Assembly: GCF_029227915.1 (NCBI RefSeq)
Contig: NC_079876.1
Coordinates: forward strand, 30,291,828 to 30,355,827
From: Hydractinia symbiolongicarpus
Taxonomy: Eukaryota > Cnidaria > Hydrozoa > Anthoathecata > Hydractiniidae
DNA: 64,000 nt
Reading direction: 5' to 3'
Position numbers and translations under genes: made by a program. Each line of letters starts with the position of its first letter. Within the stretch, counting starts at the first letter, position 1. This document shows, piece after piece, positions 24,801 through 38,434 of the stretch. The notes under the pieces are model-generated. The model did not search any database. It was not told the DNA's origin and saw only the letters and a list, made by a program, of their open reading frames with translations.

Positions 24801-27800
24801 ATTTTAGAACGATATTCGAAATTAAGCCTTACCTTGTGTCAGAGAAGCTGTTTTTACCTCGAATTGCAGTAAGTATGTAAATATATTTACAGCATCATTG
24901 CGAGACAAACATATGCTTAATTTTTGATCGCAGTAACATGTCACCATACACAATTTTAGGACATTTTAGGAAGAATCATTAATTTGGGTCCAAATTTTAG
25001 GTTATTTCGGAGTTTTTGAAAGTTTTGGCCGCCCTGAAAAATTAGAACTCATAATTCTGATACTATTATACCTTAAGTGCTTTTCATTTCATTTTATATT
25101 TAATAACACATCTCTTAAAGGTTAAAAGGATAAGTATTTGTAGCGCCTGGCATTGTGGTTATGGAGTTCGCTTAGCATTCCCAAGGTCCGTGATTAGGTC
25201 AACATGCGGGCATGTTTAGCAAGTGTCAACAGCTACGGGTCAACCCATGCCATGTGAGAGGAGCTGAGTAGGTAATACAGATGCATACTTAAAATGCATA
25301 CATTTGATACACAGGACCCACATTGATAACAATGTTTCCAAAACTAAAGTGTCTATATCCTTCATAAATATATGGAGTAATAATAACAATAATACACATA
25401 CCAAGTTGGATAGTAACTTCAGATGACTCCAGCACAACTCTGATGAACCCCAACTGAAAGAAGAACATAGTATCATTAAACCAAAATCAGGCAACGTTGC
25501 GTTTTGTTTACTGGCACTTGTTTTAACCCTACAATGTCAATCTGATGGATAGGATGATCAACAATTCAGGCCTTAGTAAGTGAATTTAAACAGTAGCAAT
25601 ATTTTTACTGTCAAAAGTAAAAACAAAATGAAACTTTTACATTTGCTACCTACCGTGAAACAAAACACCATACATCCATTGCTAACATTCGACAATATTT
25701 TGAGTCTCTCAACAGACTGTCCATCAAACATGCTTCCTATGAAATCAATTTTTAATATTATCGTTTGAGCTATCCAACTCGATGAAACAACTTTTGGAAT
25801 TAGCAACAACGACAACAACATGATAACAACAAAACGGCTTCAAGGTTATATTACTAAATTGATGCTAAAAAATTCTCATTTTCAAATCAAATGTTCAAAA
25901 TGATCTTTTTTTTTTATCTAGCTCGTAGGGACTAGATATTGATAAGGAGATCCCGTGTTCGACGTAGGTTCGAATATGACCTGGGTCAATTTTTTTTGTA
26001 AGCATTTAAGTGAAAAGTAGCCACTGCGGCAGTAGTTAAAAGTGTTTATTTTTAAATCATATCACTAAATTTACAACGTTTTGGCACTAAAAGCCACGTT
26101 TGTATTGGTTTTCTACAGCTTGGGCCGTAAGAGGAAACAAAGTGAGGTTTAAGATTAGCACACGCTAGTCTGAGGAAGCTAATAGTCTAGCCCTGTGATC
26201 AAACCCAACTGAACTACACTTAACTCTTTTCGATACGTAAGGAATTGTTCGTCTAACTGCGAATAGTAAAGAGTCTGGCCAACTGCATGCATAGAAAAGT
26301 CCGTATAAAAATACGGGAAAAACGTCATCGGTTTTGATCTATGGAACATCAACCTCCCAAGCAAGGAAGTTACCAATAAGCCAGATTCCATACCTGCGAG
26401 ACTTGCAGTCGTAAGTAACAGCGTGACATTTATGAACAGTTTCAATGTTACGGAAGCGTAGTAGCACGAATTGTAAACATTAAACGCCATCTTTGTTTTC
26501 TCAAAGGTGATTATGACTGTCAACGTCTGTGTTTTGCGAGCTAGTTTATCATTGTTTTAATATTGATTGCAACATGTTTTATTATGGAAAATAGGAAACT
26601 TGTACCATAGTAAACGCAAATTTCCCATATTTTATTTGTTTGGAAACTTTGCAACGTCAGTGGACGAAATTGCAAAATACAAGGAAGTTTTTAACAATAT
26701 CTTTCAAGTAAGGTTGATAAGAAGTAAATAAGCACAAAATATGCATTAAAAATAATTACAAAAAAATGTCTAAATTGAAATTCCTCACCAAGGATCCAAA
26801 ACAGGTGGCTGGCAAAACAGAACAGAAGACACATATTTTTCCCAGCATGTATTCATACAGCGACAACTCCATGGGTTTTCCATTCAACAAAATATCTGGT
26901 TTCCTGCATAAGAAAAGTGACTCAGCACAACTCTGCGATTGGTCAAAGATAAGGTCAAGAATTGAATCATGCTCAAAAGTATCACTTTTGTGCTGCATGG
27001 GGTCGCATTCCATCCATTTCTTTTTGACTACTTCATCAGCGTCAGAAAGTTTATCCAGAATAGATAGTAGTAATAACAGATGGTTTTTCTTTTCAACATC
27101 ACAAGTGAAATCGTCCATGTCTAGGGTAAAATAAGTGTGATAAATTGATAAAAATTATGTATTTGAGAGGAAAATTATTATAGAACTTAGAAATTAATTG
27201 TTTGGAATTATATTGAGACTAACAAAAAATCATCATCATTTACATTTGATTTAGATGCTAGATAAAGCGTAAAACAGCATAATTTATTCTTTTATTTCTA
27301 CTATCATTTTAAACCTACAGTTTAGAACTACCACAATATTTTTTAATGAAACAAACATAGAGAATCTAGAGAAACGGTCTCAACTCACAAAGGGGAGGAA
27401 AACAGAATAAGAAAATAATTAAACTGTGCATTCTTAAACCTAAGAAATATTCCTCCATCAGTAAATTCATTTTTTGTTTGTTTTTATATTTCATTCAAAG
27501 AGGAGATGAACTGAAAGTTAAAATGACACTTATTAGAAGTAATATTGTAGCTATGAACGGTTTCTTCCTAGCTCTGGATATTCATTTCAGTGTGACTTCT
27601 TAGTTACAAAAATACGAGAAACTGAAATATGATGCATTATTCAAGCATTTGAGAATAACTAATGTAGACCACGTAACAACGCCTTTTCAAGGAAAAAAAT
27701 TGACAGTCATAATAAGGAGATACGAAAACCTTTTACGAATACAGTTACACAATTACAACAAAAATAAGAGCTGCTGTACAATCACTTTAAAAATTTTAAT

Positions 27801-30800
27801 TATATATATTATAAGTTTTATTTATTCTTAGAAAAAGTATCAAGAACAAGTTACCATTAAGACACATCAAGCAATGTGGTAGTTGAAGAAATTCCGATAG
27901 CAGTGTCTCCAACTAAAAGAAAGAAAGATGATAGTGTAAATAAATATAATATAATATAATAAAATAGTGTCAGTGAAGCATGAACCTCAATGTCAATGTA
28001 GCAAGGAAAAAAATATGTTAACAGCTCAAAAAAGAGGTACTAGTTGCTGCAAGCGAGCTACTAAAATTGAGTTGTAGGCAAGGTTTTTATTTGTGACACA
28101 TCTTTGGAAATTTGTGATTTCCATTTCTAATTGTAAATAGTTTTAAGGTTTGGAGGATAATGCATATAATAAGTTTACTTCGCTTCACTTTATTATTTTG
28201 GCAGACCCACGTTTTTCACTCCTTTAAGAAGCAACAAACACCTCCTTTCGTTGTTACTAGAAATTATCCATTCCATAAAAAATATTGTTCGTATCATCCA
28301 TCATACGTGACTCTTTAACTAATATCAGAATTTTTCAAAAAAGGAACTGAAATTAACACAAGCATAACAATATCAGAAACATGAAACTATATGTTCACAA
28401 AAAGTCAACTTACATAAGTCAGGATATTTTTTCCTAAGTTCATATACTCTTTACCACAACCCAATTCATTAAAATATTTTTTATTTTCAACCAGTGTAAG
28501 CCTGTAAGTTCAAATATACAAATAATAAATAAAAAATAAAAAGTTGTCACAAAGTTGTTGCAGACACTTATTCCTGATCTATTCCCAAATACGCCCTCCA
28601 ACAATAAACAAATACTTCATAGGAGCTGATATATGGTTAAAACCAAAAAAAGCATTCAGTACAATCTATCAAAACCAAGCGTAATTTGTAACAATGATGA
28701 AAAATACATGCACAACTTGATAAAAGCAATAATACATTAGATTAGTTGCCTTTAGTTTGAAAAATTTCACAGATGGAAACGTGCATCACATCAAAGTAAC
28801 AAGTTAAAACTGGAAAACAGAGGTTTCTACAAGTTGCTTTCGCAAATTATAATTTAAAATTTCAATCGCTAAGTGGAAACTCGGCCTAAATATTCTTTTT
28901 TCTTATTTTTCAGCTAAACTTAAATAATACGCAATTAATCACCAATGTGTGATTTCACAATGCATAAGAAAATAAAAATCACCAGTAACCTGTGCATATC
29001 TGAAATAAGTTCAAACAGAGTCCTAGTTGACTCCAGCAGCATCACACTTTTAAAATCCTAAAAAGTCAGATCAGAATTATTAGGTAGGGCAACAATGCAA
29101 TAACCTACAGATAGACCAGTTTGTCCACTCTGTTTATGATCTACCAATGTTCCAATGGGTGCATTATGCTTTGAAAGAGACTGGTCCATTTTACGCACAC
29201 CATTGAGATCTTATATATGACTAGTGTGCATTAGGAAACCAGCGATGCACATGATTACACACAAAATAGAAAACCACAATCAGAAACAAGGGAAGAGAAC
29301 ACACTGGTAAATTCGACCATTATTGAAACTAATTGATTGCATAACCTAGTTATAGGCTTTTAAATTTCAGAAATAATTCAACTATTACTGATTAAAATTA
29401 CGCATCTAATTATACTACCTTGATTAGCTGTATTGTAACTCCCAAAAAGAATCGAATAACTTTCTGGAACTTGGTAAACGATGAATTTTCTATCTGAAGA
29501 ATAAACCGAAAAGAAAAAATGACTGTTTGATTTAGAAAATTATATGTAGACATATGGATTACAGATTCTGCGTACATTCCATGCATCATCAATTAGAGGC
29601 AGAAACTTTACATTCATAACGTAACCGATTAGTCTTTTCATCTTTTTATTTGAAGTTCCTAAAAAATCCTAATAACTGAAAAGCAAATATTTTTATTGTG
29701 TATGATTTTCTATAATGAAACACAACTGATCAGTCTAGTTAATTCCTTTTCACATATCAATACATCACAATGCCCCATAGAAATTTATTTAAAATGTTTA
29801 TTTCACTTCTGTATCAGTCTTGAAGATTATATCTGTTACACAACACTCAGTAAAGCTGGCCTTTATTTTGAATTTTTTGCAAAAAAATTATGGCTGCATG
29901 TGTGGCATGTTAAATGTTGTAATTACATCCATCAACTTCTTTCCGCAAGTATAAGACAAATCTTCTACTCAGAGAAAGTTTGACCGTTTGCAGACCTCTA
30001 TAAGAAATAGTTAATGACTAACAACAACCTTTTTGCACTTCTGTTATCAAAATTGATTGTCAAGATCATTACCATGTTATACATTTTTAAAAAGAAAAAA
30101 CATATCCGAAATAAAATAAAAAAATTTCAAAACACTGACTTTTGGCAATGCATCCAGACATTGTGAGAGTGTTGCTTTAGTTATACTGATAATATCAAAT
30201 AATGGAGCAAACATATCAATGTTGGATAATATCATCGCAGTGTTCTGTGAACATACTCTAAAACAAATATTTGTTTTTAACTGGTGTAAACTATAGTTTA
30301 ACACCATATAATATTCATACTAAGTGGTATAGTAGTATACAAAGTATAGTGAACATTATCTAAAAAATCTGCTTATATATAATATAAACCCACATAGATT
30401 AGAGGGCTTAAAAGGGAAAGGGTTTCTCATTCATTCTGAAACAATTACTAAACATAATTTTACTCTATTCCAGTTAAAAGCGCAGGTACAACTAAATGAT
30501 GGCCAGAGCAACAGGGTAATATTACTATCTCTATCTGTTACGTACAATAAAAGCATAATTAATAAATATTAAAAAAATCGGAATTTAAAAATAAGGTGAA
30601 ATACCTTTTCAAATATTTCCAAATTGCCACTGCAGCCATAATATCAATAGATAACAATTCTGTTGAACAATTTATTAATGTGGTAAGTGCTAAAACCAAA
30701 TTGAATAGAAAAAAAGTGTAACAAAAAGCTAAAGCTCACATTTATTACAATTTCTAAGCAGCACCAGACTATATGTAGTTATTACACATTAGGCTTGTAG

Positions 30801-33800
30801 TAATTTTGAGCCATCTACTGACTGCGAGCTGACTTATGAGTCAGAGTTAGAGCAATGCTATATGGATCTCTTGCAGTAATGTAACACAGTCACAGTTAAA
30901 GGAGAGGAAGTGTCGCTGTTAGAATAAAATCCCCCCAAAAGTTAAAAACTTCCTGTTACCTACTTAGTAAAAACCTTTGAGAATTAACTTTAGTGTTCAC
31001 AAGAATCTCAGTTTTAAAAATAAGATCTGAAATATTATTAGATGTTGTTTGCATAATTACATCTATTACATCTATTCAGATACCATACACATTAAAATTC
31101 TAAACTGTTTGTCAAAAAATGTTTTCGAATCGTGTAATTTAGTGCATGAATTCAACATTTGGTATATTTTGTGATAATAGTAATTTTTTATGATGCTGAC
31201 AAGTCCTATCTCTTTTTATGCAATAAAACATGAAAAACATATTTTTACTTGGTCAGGCTTTAAAGTAGCTTTTAGCTACTTTTTAAAACGATTAAAATTG
31301 CAACAGGTGAAATACAACGAAATTTTCCTACTTATGATATGTAAATGCCCCACTAAGAAAAAAAATAGTCATAAATTGCAGGTCTGTAAAAGGTTACTAG
31401 TAAATAAGCCTTGACATTTTTTGTAAACTGGTTGTAAATATTATGCAGATACAAGAAGATGTACTTAATTGTCTGAATCATGTTCCTTACAAGTGTCAAA
31501 CAGAAACAAACTACACTTAATAACTTCTTGAAATTATTCAAAAATTTTGTTGCCAATATGTTGTCAATATGTAACAACTTTTAGTTTTGGCAATGTAAAT
31601 TATTTAAAAATTTAAAGATACTAGATGATTTAAAAAAATGTTCCAGCAATATAATGTGATCAACAGTTTCCTACAAATATAACGTGGAAAATCCATGGGT
31701 CCGCCCGTCCTTTTTATACCACATCACGTGCATCTTGGTACTTGTGCAGCTAAGCTACCATTTTGCGTGACAGACAGACAGACAGATGTATATGGGTATT
31801 ATAATATAGATTTAACAAAAGGAATTTAAAAATTTAAATAAAGACACTGATGTTAATAAGGTTGACGTTCCACTCAAGATGATTCTATAACACAACTAAC
31901 TGCATAAATGTACAAAATGCGATGCAATGCAGTACTGTACGCCTAATAAAAGATGGTGGAGACAGGGAAGACATGGTTTTAAAATAGTTTCTGCTTTTAC
32001 AGCATGATTTTATTTCAAAAATAGAAACAATAATTGTACTTACTTTGAGCCAACATTTTCATTCCATCTTTATTATCACAATTAATTGGATGACTTTCCA
32101 ACAGTTCTATACCACTCTAAAAGAAAAAAAAGTGAAATCAATATATATTCACTTTAACACTGAATTGAGTGTGATGCATGTTTTCGACCAACAGTGATTC
32201 AATAAAACAGATTGAAGGAAAATAATAACAAATAAAAAAAGAATTTTGTGTACATCAAGTGTTTTTTGATTAACTTAGAAATTAACAAACAAAAGCAGTT
32301 TTAAGAAGTTTCAACCATGATTAAAATGTTCCATTTCAAAACTTTTACTGCTTCCTTATTTGCGTTTATTGTTCATTTGTGTTTTTATTGTACAATTTTA
32401 GGGTCAGCAATATCTTATAAATGTACAAAAAGTTTCTACATTAAAAAAAAATAGGTTAATAACATGAAATTTGACTTTATACAGACGTTTATATGTGCAA
32501 TTTTATGATTTTTAGGTAATCACATGTTAATATTAAAAAATTGATGAATAAACAATTTGACAACCTGTGAAACTACATAACATTAAAAAGTTTTTTGTAG
32601 CACACAACTGCTTAATGCTAAACATTGTGCTAAAAATCTAATGACATATTTAAAGCATGTTTTTATTCCTACCTTCATGCATTGATAAGTCAATTTAAAC
32701 AAATTCGATAACTCATTAGCATGGTGGCTATATTCAGTTGAAATGGATTCACTGGAAGACTAAAATCAAGAGGAATGTCATATACACACTTTTTTGTAAC
32801 AATCTTCTTACCTTGAATGTTGTTTCTTAAAAACAAAGGAAATGTTGCAGTAACACAGCACATAAGAAATTTATATTAAACAAAATTATAACAATACTCT
32901 TCACACCTGTAAACTCACTTTTCGAAACAAAGTACTGAACCTAGTGCTAGCACACCCTTTTAAAGATGAATAAAATGGAAAAAAAGCCTCTTAAGATTAT
33001 TTACTTTTTGTTCCAGTTTAAATATCACAACATGGTTAAAAATACATAATGTTTCTTAAGTTTTAATAGAGCCAGCAATCAGTAATACGCAGGAATTTTA
33101 AACGCCCGGAACATGACTTTAAATTAAAAAAAATCCTACATGCAAAACAAATGGAACAGTCTAAGGTAAATTGTTACTTTCTTATATTTCCTGACCTAAT
33201 CAAAATAATCCCTGCATCTCATGTTCAATAATAAAGTCTTGTTTCACTTTTTTAACCATAGAACATCTGCTCTTATAATAAACACATAAACTATCCCAAA
33301 AATATATTATTGTTTTAGAAACAAAAATAACAAAAGAAACAATTTCATAAAAAATACACCCTCCCCCTCACATCTTTTCACTACATAGTTTATCAAATCT
33401 GACTTTCACTAATATTTTAGGTGATAGAAAAACAAACAGAAATAGTATAATATACCTTACCCTACAGAATGTGAAGCAGTGTAAAATCGCATTCAATACA
33501 CAATCAAGACATGAATCCAAATCGTTCCAACTCTTCTGTAATGATATTTTGAGGATTTGCAAACTGTCGGATATACTTTGCATTAATGATGTTCTTAACT
33601 TAAAAGCAAAATAAAAGCAATAAGAAAATCTGGACAAGATTTTTATGGACATAAGGGAAAAATTGTTCATCAAATAGCTCATTAGTCCTGTTGCAAGGTA
33701 AATTTATGCTCAATTTGTTGCCACATAAAACATATAATAACAAAAAGTTCCTACTTAAAAAACAATGGATGCTGAAAAACAGTATTAGGAGACTTTAAGA

Positions 33801-36671
33801 GGGAATTTTTAGGTTATTTATAAATTTTAAGTGTGCTCACCCTGTATAAAATATTATGTAGTTACAATAGATATAATCAGAACGTAGGATAGCCTTATAT
33901 GTCTAGCATTTTTTCATTTAAAAATAATAATAATATCAAAAGCCTTAAACAGAACACCAAATTCTGCAAATTCAGTGTAATGACAGAAACAGTAAAAAAG
34001 AAGGTTGATGGTTGAGAGAATTGCCAATTATTAATTTATCTTTTTTGCTAAGCTTGATTGCAGTAAGACTATCAGAAGTTATAGAGGATGGTGTGGCTTC
34101 TTCATAAAAACAGATAAAGATTTAGTCTTCTTTATATTTCTTTTCTCTTGTTTTCTTTAAGATGTACTTTTCTACATTTCAAAAACATTTTATTTTAAAA
34201 TGATTAGTGATGCTTGTAACGCAGGGCAATAATATACTGATTTAACAATCGTACACGTAATAACAGTATACAATGATATTGATACTAATAATACCAACCT
34301 CGATTTCGATGTCAATATCAAGTGACTTGCTACTTGTTGGAATTAATGATGATTGGATGGTTACCATCTATACAATGAAAAATGTGTATAAATAGAACTC
34401 AATTTTTTTGCTTAATCATATTTAATGTAACTTAACTGCCATTTTTTCCTATGTTAATTGTGGTCACAGTAGTACAACCCCTGTCTTGTATATAGTTAGT
34501 AAAAATTAGGTTTACCTTGGCCATTGACAATGTTCAGTAGAACCCTTGCAAGGTGGGGATGGGTTCTAGCTATAGGTCTAATCTTACATGATGCAATAGA
34601 GATTAGTCTCACTTGCCTGCAAGAGACTTGGACTGTACTCCGGTCTTGATTATTAATAGCTTCACCTTCAACTCAACAATTAACATTTCTAGCGACAACT
34701 TGGGTCAAGCTTCAATCCAGGATGAAAATGCAAGCATTTGTAGCAAGTTGGATAGCCTTTTAATAATGAATTGGTGGTAGGCATGCTTTTATGTTTATGT
34801 TAACAAGTGTGATATCATAAAAAAACTGTTGACATAATTAAAAATTTGTTGCTGCCATTTTTTTTCTTTTATGTCGTAGTATATATAAATATGCTGAGTT
34901 TGATTTAATTTAGAAATCCCTACAGAAAGTTAAGGAGAGGGGGGGAGAGGGTGCGCTATGCCTATGTTTGAAACCCCCTGGATCTAATAAGATTTAAGGA
35001 TCTAAATTTTATAGTGTTCATTTTTGTGCACATTATTAATAATTTAACTTGAATTTAACCCCCTGAAAAGTAACATTGAATAATTTCACTATCAAAATCA
35101 TAAATACTGGAACAGCAAGTATGTATGTATGCCAAACCTGTATAAAAATATTGTCCATGACTTTTTCATCACATCCTTTTATCTTCATTTTTTCTAATTG
35201 TTCCTTTATTGAACCTAAAAGCATATATAACATTTAATCATAAAATAGGCTTTAGATACATTTTCAGTGGTTTTTTTTATTGGAATAAACACGCCCTGGA
35301 ATTAAGTGGTTTATCACATGACTAGCACGTAGCAGCCAATTTGTTTTCTGCTCAAGTGTACAAATACTCGACTCATTCACCAGCATTTTTGCCTCATGTG
35401 ATGAAACTTTCCTCTTAAAAATATTCCCCAGCCCATCTGGTTTCATAATAACATAGGTTTGTTTTGTATTTAATAAATGATTGCAAAGGTAGCTATAGAT
35501 AAAAATGTCATAACCCAAGCTTGCAGAAATGTTCTCATTGGTGAGCTACCCTAGCAATGTTTAGGCTGTCTGTCTGTAAAGTACAGAATTTCGGTTACCA
35601 GTAAAATTGGTAATATGGTAGCTAGATCCTACATTTAATTATCAGGATATCATGTCATAGCCATCCAGTGTTGCCAGTGAATAAAGAAAGTTAGTGAGAA
35701 AAATGAAATCACATAATTTAGATGTTCACGTCATACGGATGGTATAGATGAATTCCTTTGTTTACATTTTTAGCGGTAAACTCTTTCGGCTTTGGTATTT
35801 GGGGGCGCTAAGCAAAGCAATGTTATTACCTTAAGTAGATAAATTTTGGAGAGGATTAAATTTGGCGAATTTGGAGAACTTTACCGAATTTCGCCAAATT
35901 AAATACCCACCAAAATTTTGATAACTGCCTATTCACCAAATTAAATACTCACCAAATTTAACATAATTTACTGTTCGCCATATTAAATCCCGCTATTTTT
36001 TAAAAAAAGGCTTTTTTTAATTAGGAAAAGAAAAATGTTCCTCCCCCCCCCAAAAAAAACGAACTTTTTTATATATTCACAACAAGTTTTATAAATATAT
36101 GCAGGTATTTTTTACCCTATAACAAACCTTGTGTCTTATATATACGTTTATTCTTATATTTTATAACACATTTTAAGACATAAAAATTGATTTCTTTGTG
36201 TCCTTCGCCAAATTAAATCCTCGCCAAATTTGATTAAATTTATCATTCACCAAATTAAATCCCTGCCAAATATTCCTTTTTGGTCATTCGCAGAATTAAA
36301 TACTTGCCAAAATTTATCCACTAAAGGTATCAGTCCACTTCTTCACGCGAAGGCATTCTTAGGACTTTAATTGAATTCAAATAAATCAGGAAGGCATCAA
36401 TCTACACTTGATAATAGTCTATACCTCAATGCCTCAATGTGAGAAGAAATCCACAGAAAAGACCTCGCTTTTTCTGCCACGCAAATGCAAAACCAAAGAG
36501 CTTACAACTGGAAAGTAAATAAATGATGTTAAATCCATCTATAGCTGTACGTTTTAGCTATAGAATAGTTTTTAATCAAACTAGGGTGACATTTAAGTAC
36601 ATTCCCTTTTTTGCCATATAGTTTCCAGGCGAAATATACTTACTAAGCATTTGTTTGCATTCGTTTGCCAT
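18852..36671 (-). CDS. FIRRM: FIRRM (C1orf112) homolog, FIGNL1-interacting regulator of recombination and mitosis
   Basis: FIRRM binds the AAA-ATPase FIGNL1 and controls RAD51 removal in homologous recombination (family knowledge). I assign 24 coding exons: 36644-36671, 35138-35214, 34299-34367, 33461-33598, 32673-32759, 32044-32116, 30605-30659, 30140-30257, 29419-29493, 28990-29057, 28414-28501, 27855-27912, 26789-27120, 25654-25736, 25402-25453, 24210-24308, 23262-23429, 22626-22769, 21568-21645, 21054-21167, 20636-20740, 19927-20004, 19544-19645, 18852-19010. All junction phases agree, giving 815 residues against about 853 in human. Diagnostic matches to the vertebrate protein are LAMDVWCFVSRWGSSELC across exons 14-15, QLFKRLFWFLEE in exon 16, NDWLVEDSAMTSLREYAE in exon 21, and a helical C-terminus (RLQKIVKCLQELIRG). 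It is helical, alpha-solenoid-like. The start ATG has an in-frame stop upstream in the same exon; a further 5' exon is not excluded. Confidence 0.88.
19320..19460. repeat. GCGAAAATTAAT-type repeat block
   Basis: Repeated GCGAAAATTAATT and GCGAAATTTAAT motifs in a compositionally distinct block inside the last intron of FIRRM. A shorter similar patch lies near 22055-22085. Confidence 0.5.
19999..20119. repeat. Tandem duplication of an intron 3' end, about 93-bp spacing
   Basis: TTGTTACCTGGCACGAAAAG, followed by TAAAAAC, occurs at 19999 and again at 20092, and the flanks are similar. The first copy overlaps the start of FIRRM exon 22 and its acceptor, so the second supplies a decoy acceptor upstream. 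Confidence 0.75.
22335..22405 (-). repeat. Degenerate tRNA-like sequence (probable SINE remnant)
   Basis: On the minus strand there is an A-box-like TAGCTCAGCCTGTAGAG and, about 30 bases on, a weak B-box. The acceptor stem is not convincing, so a functional tRNA is unlikely. Lies in a FIRRM intron. Confidence 0.35.
25138..25260 (+). mobile_element. Old tRNA-derived SINE fragment
   Basis: The degenerate head (GCGCCTGGCATTGTGGTTAT) and body (CGGGTCAACCCATGCCATGT) match the SINE at 2.0 kb in the same order. It lies just left of FIRRM exon 15, in the intron between exons 15 and 16. Confidence 0.5.
31683..31812 (+). repeat. Dispersed repeat with CCGTGGA hairpin, copy 2
   Basis: Shares CCCGTCCTTTTTATACC, CAGCTAAGCTACCATTTTGC, a GACAGACAGACAGA run and a terminal ATAATATAGAT with the copy at 17.5 kb. 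It lies in the FIRRM intron between exons 6 and 7. Confidence 0.75.
35845..36330. repeat. Array of CGCCAAATTAAAT motifs, about 490 bp
   Basis: The motif CGCCAAATTAAAT and variants (CACCAAATTAAAT) recur at irregular spacing. At the left edge it also occurs inverted (ATTTGGCGAA), and an AT-rich spacer splits the block. It sits in the first intron of FIRRM. A degraded foldback element is likely. Confidence 0.6.
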
Positions 36672-37039
36672 GACACAGCCAATACTTTTTACTCACTTTG
36701 TGGTGTAGTGGAGTAGAGCTGGCACAAAAGTGACTAAACAAATCCCACATGTAGGTGATAGAAACAACTAGTTTTATGAAAATATATAAATGACAAACAG
36801 TTCTGTCATCATTGCTAGCTATGGATGAACTTTCCGACTGTAAAAGGTAAAATTCCAAAACGAAAACGAAAGCAACCAGATAATAACTGTAACTTCCGCG
36901 CCATGATACTATCCGCTATTGCGACGGTTACCGAAATTACAAGCAGTGCCCTCGGGCCACTTAGTTTGAGGTAATGTGAAGCGGACTTGGTACTCAAGGG
37001 CACAAACAAGTAGTACCTTTTACATCTACGAATCTTCAC

Positions 37040-37663
37040 TTTCTAATCAGAGAATCAAGGTCCAGTGCAACTTCGTCCCAAGGACTTTTTTACGTCCATG
37101 ATGTTCTGACGAGACGCCGTCTGACCCCCAAGAAAAATAAATGCAGTTTGCAATACAATGGGTTTCTTTTCTGTCTCTCTACTTTAAAGCTTTGTGTTTA
37201 CACATGCAGGACAATGCTTAAGAACTAAGTGCAAAACAGTAATAGTTTACGGCGCTGCTTCGGGCGCTGTGTTTGAGCTTGATAAAAATAAGAGAAAATG
37301 ACCCTAATTTTAAGTAAACCAGACAAGCATTTTTGTAGGGCAACTATCAAAACTGTTTTCTAGTTTTGATAGCTTTGGCTTCATGTTTAATGAAATTTGA
37401 CATTTTGACTATGAACCAATTTCTTTTCTCTTTTGGACTTTGTTTAAAAACAACGCTTAAATTGATAGAAGAGAATTAAGAAAAACATAATGGAGACTTT
37501 ACAGAATTGAGTCAAACATTTAGTTGCATACCAATTACACGAATTCTGTATTTTAAATTAAGTAAACTAAGAATGTTTAACATAAGTGTTCTAATTCCGA
37601 ATCACAAGTCGTCCTCCATCTTCATTATTAAGCGTCACCACCAACTTTTCTCATCAATTACCA
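37040..37663. other. Intergenic between FIRRM start and GPCR 1
   Basis: No exon or RNA gene recognised. It should contain the FIRRM promoter and the 3' UTR of the minus-strand receptor gene. Confidence 0.4.
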
Positions 37664-38434
37664 TCACCAGTTGTTAACAAGAAAACACAGTGAGTTTAAT
37701 GGACCATTTAAGATCATAAGCCAATGAAGATATTTAATTCTGCAGGATTTTAAAAAAAATGACATAGCGAAAGGAGCATTTGTCACAATCAAACACAATC
37801 CAACGCAAACACAGTACAAGATAGCTCGCGTGTTGATACGATCCCGTTGTTTCTCTAACTTGACTTCTCCTGGTGTTTTTAATCTCCAGATCTTAAATAT
37901 AATAATGCCATAAATAATTAAAATTACATTAGACAGAACTAAAACGCTAATTACAAAACCTGTCAATAAATTTTCTTCGTGATCACGAGAAGTTAACCAA
38001 ACTGGGATATAAATTACAACGATAAGACACCACATTACACATAAAATTGTGGTGGTTCTTTTTATCGTGCTGTAAACTCTTGCAAAGATTGGCATTGAGA
38101 TAGCCATGTATCGTTCATATGCTAACAACAAAACATGACAAATGGAGATATGGAATAAAGCTATTAGCAACGTCACTGATTCTGTTCGATGTATCACCCA
38201 ATCATTGAAAATGTACAGTACCAGACTGAAGATTGAGAAACCGATATCTGTTACAGCGAGACTAAGTACAATACACTCCACGGGCTTTATTGCTCCCAAT
38301 CTGCGTAAAATTATAGATACCACAAAAACATTTAAGGCTACTGACACACTGTGAATTATTATTTCTTCCACTTGCATAAGTGCCATATTTAAAATCTGCT
38401 TCAAAATATACAGGATGTAATTTCGGTTCATCAA
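37664..38434 (-). CDS. Rhodopsin-like (class A) GPCR, single exon, orphan, copy 1
   Basis: A 256-residue uninterrupted frame with seven hydrophobic segments at roughly 24-45, 52-76, 86-108, 128-147, 158-183, 203-226 and 236-253. TM2 has the class A LAVTD motif, the TM3 end has YERYMAI in place of DRY, and TM7 has NGPLNSL in place of NPxxY. TM6 lacks the CWxP tryptophan. The N-terminus is short with no signal peptide, and the chain stops right after TM7, so helix 8 and a C-tail are missing. Loop 3 carries TPGEVKLEKQ, shared with the divergent neighbour. The plasma-membrane ligand is unknown. The first ATG is taken; an internal Met about 17 residues on is possible. Confidence 0.85.
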   Translation of the reverse strand: MMNRNYILYILKQILNMALMQVEEIIIHSVSVALNVFVVSIILRRLGAIKPVECIVLSLAVTDIGFSIFSLVLYIFNDWVIHRTESVTLLIALFHISICHVLLLAYERYMAISMPIFARVYSTIKRTTTILCVMWCLIVVIYIPVWLTSRDHEENLLTGFVISVLVLSNVILIIYGIIIFKIWRLKTPGEVKLEKQRDRINTRAILYCVCVGLCLIVTNAPFAMSFFLKSCRIKYLHWLMILNGPLNSLCFLVNNW

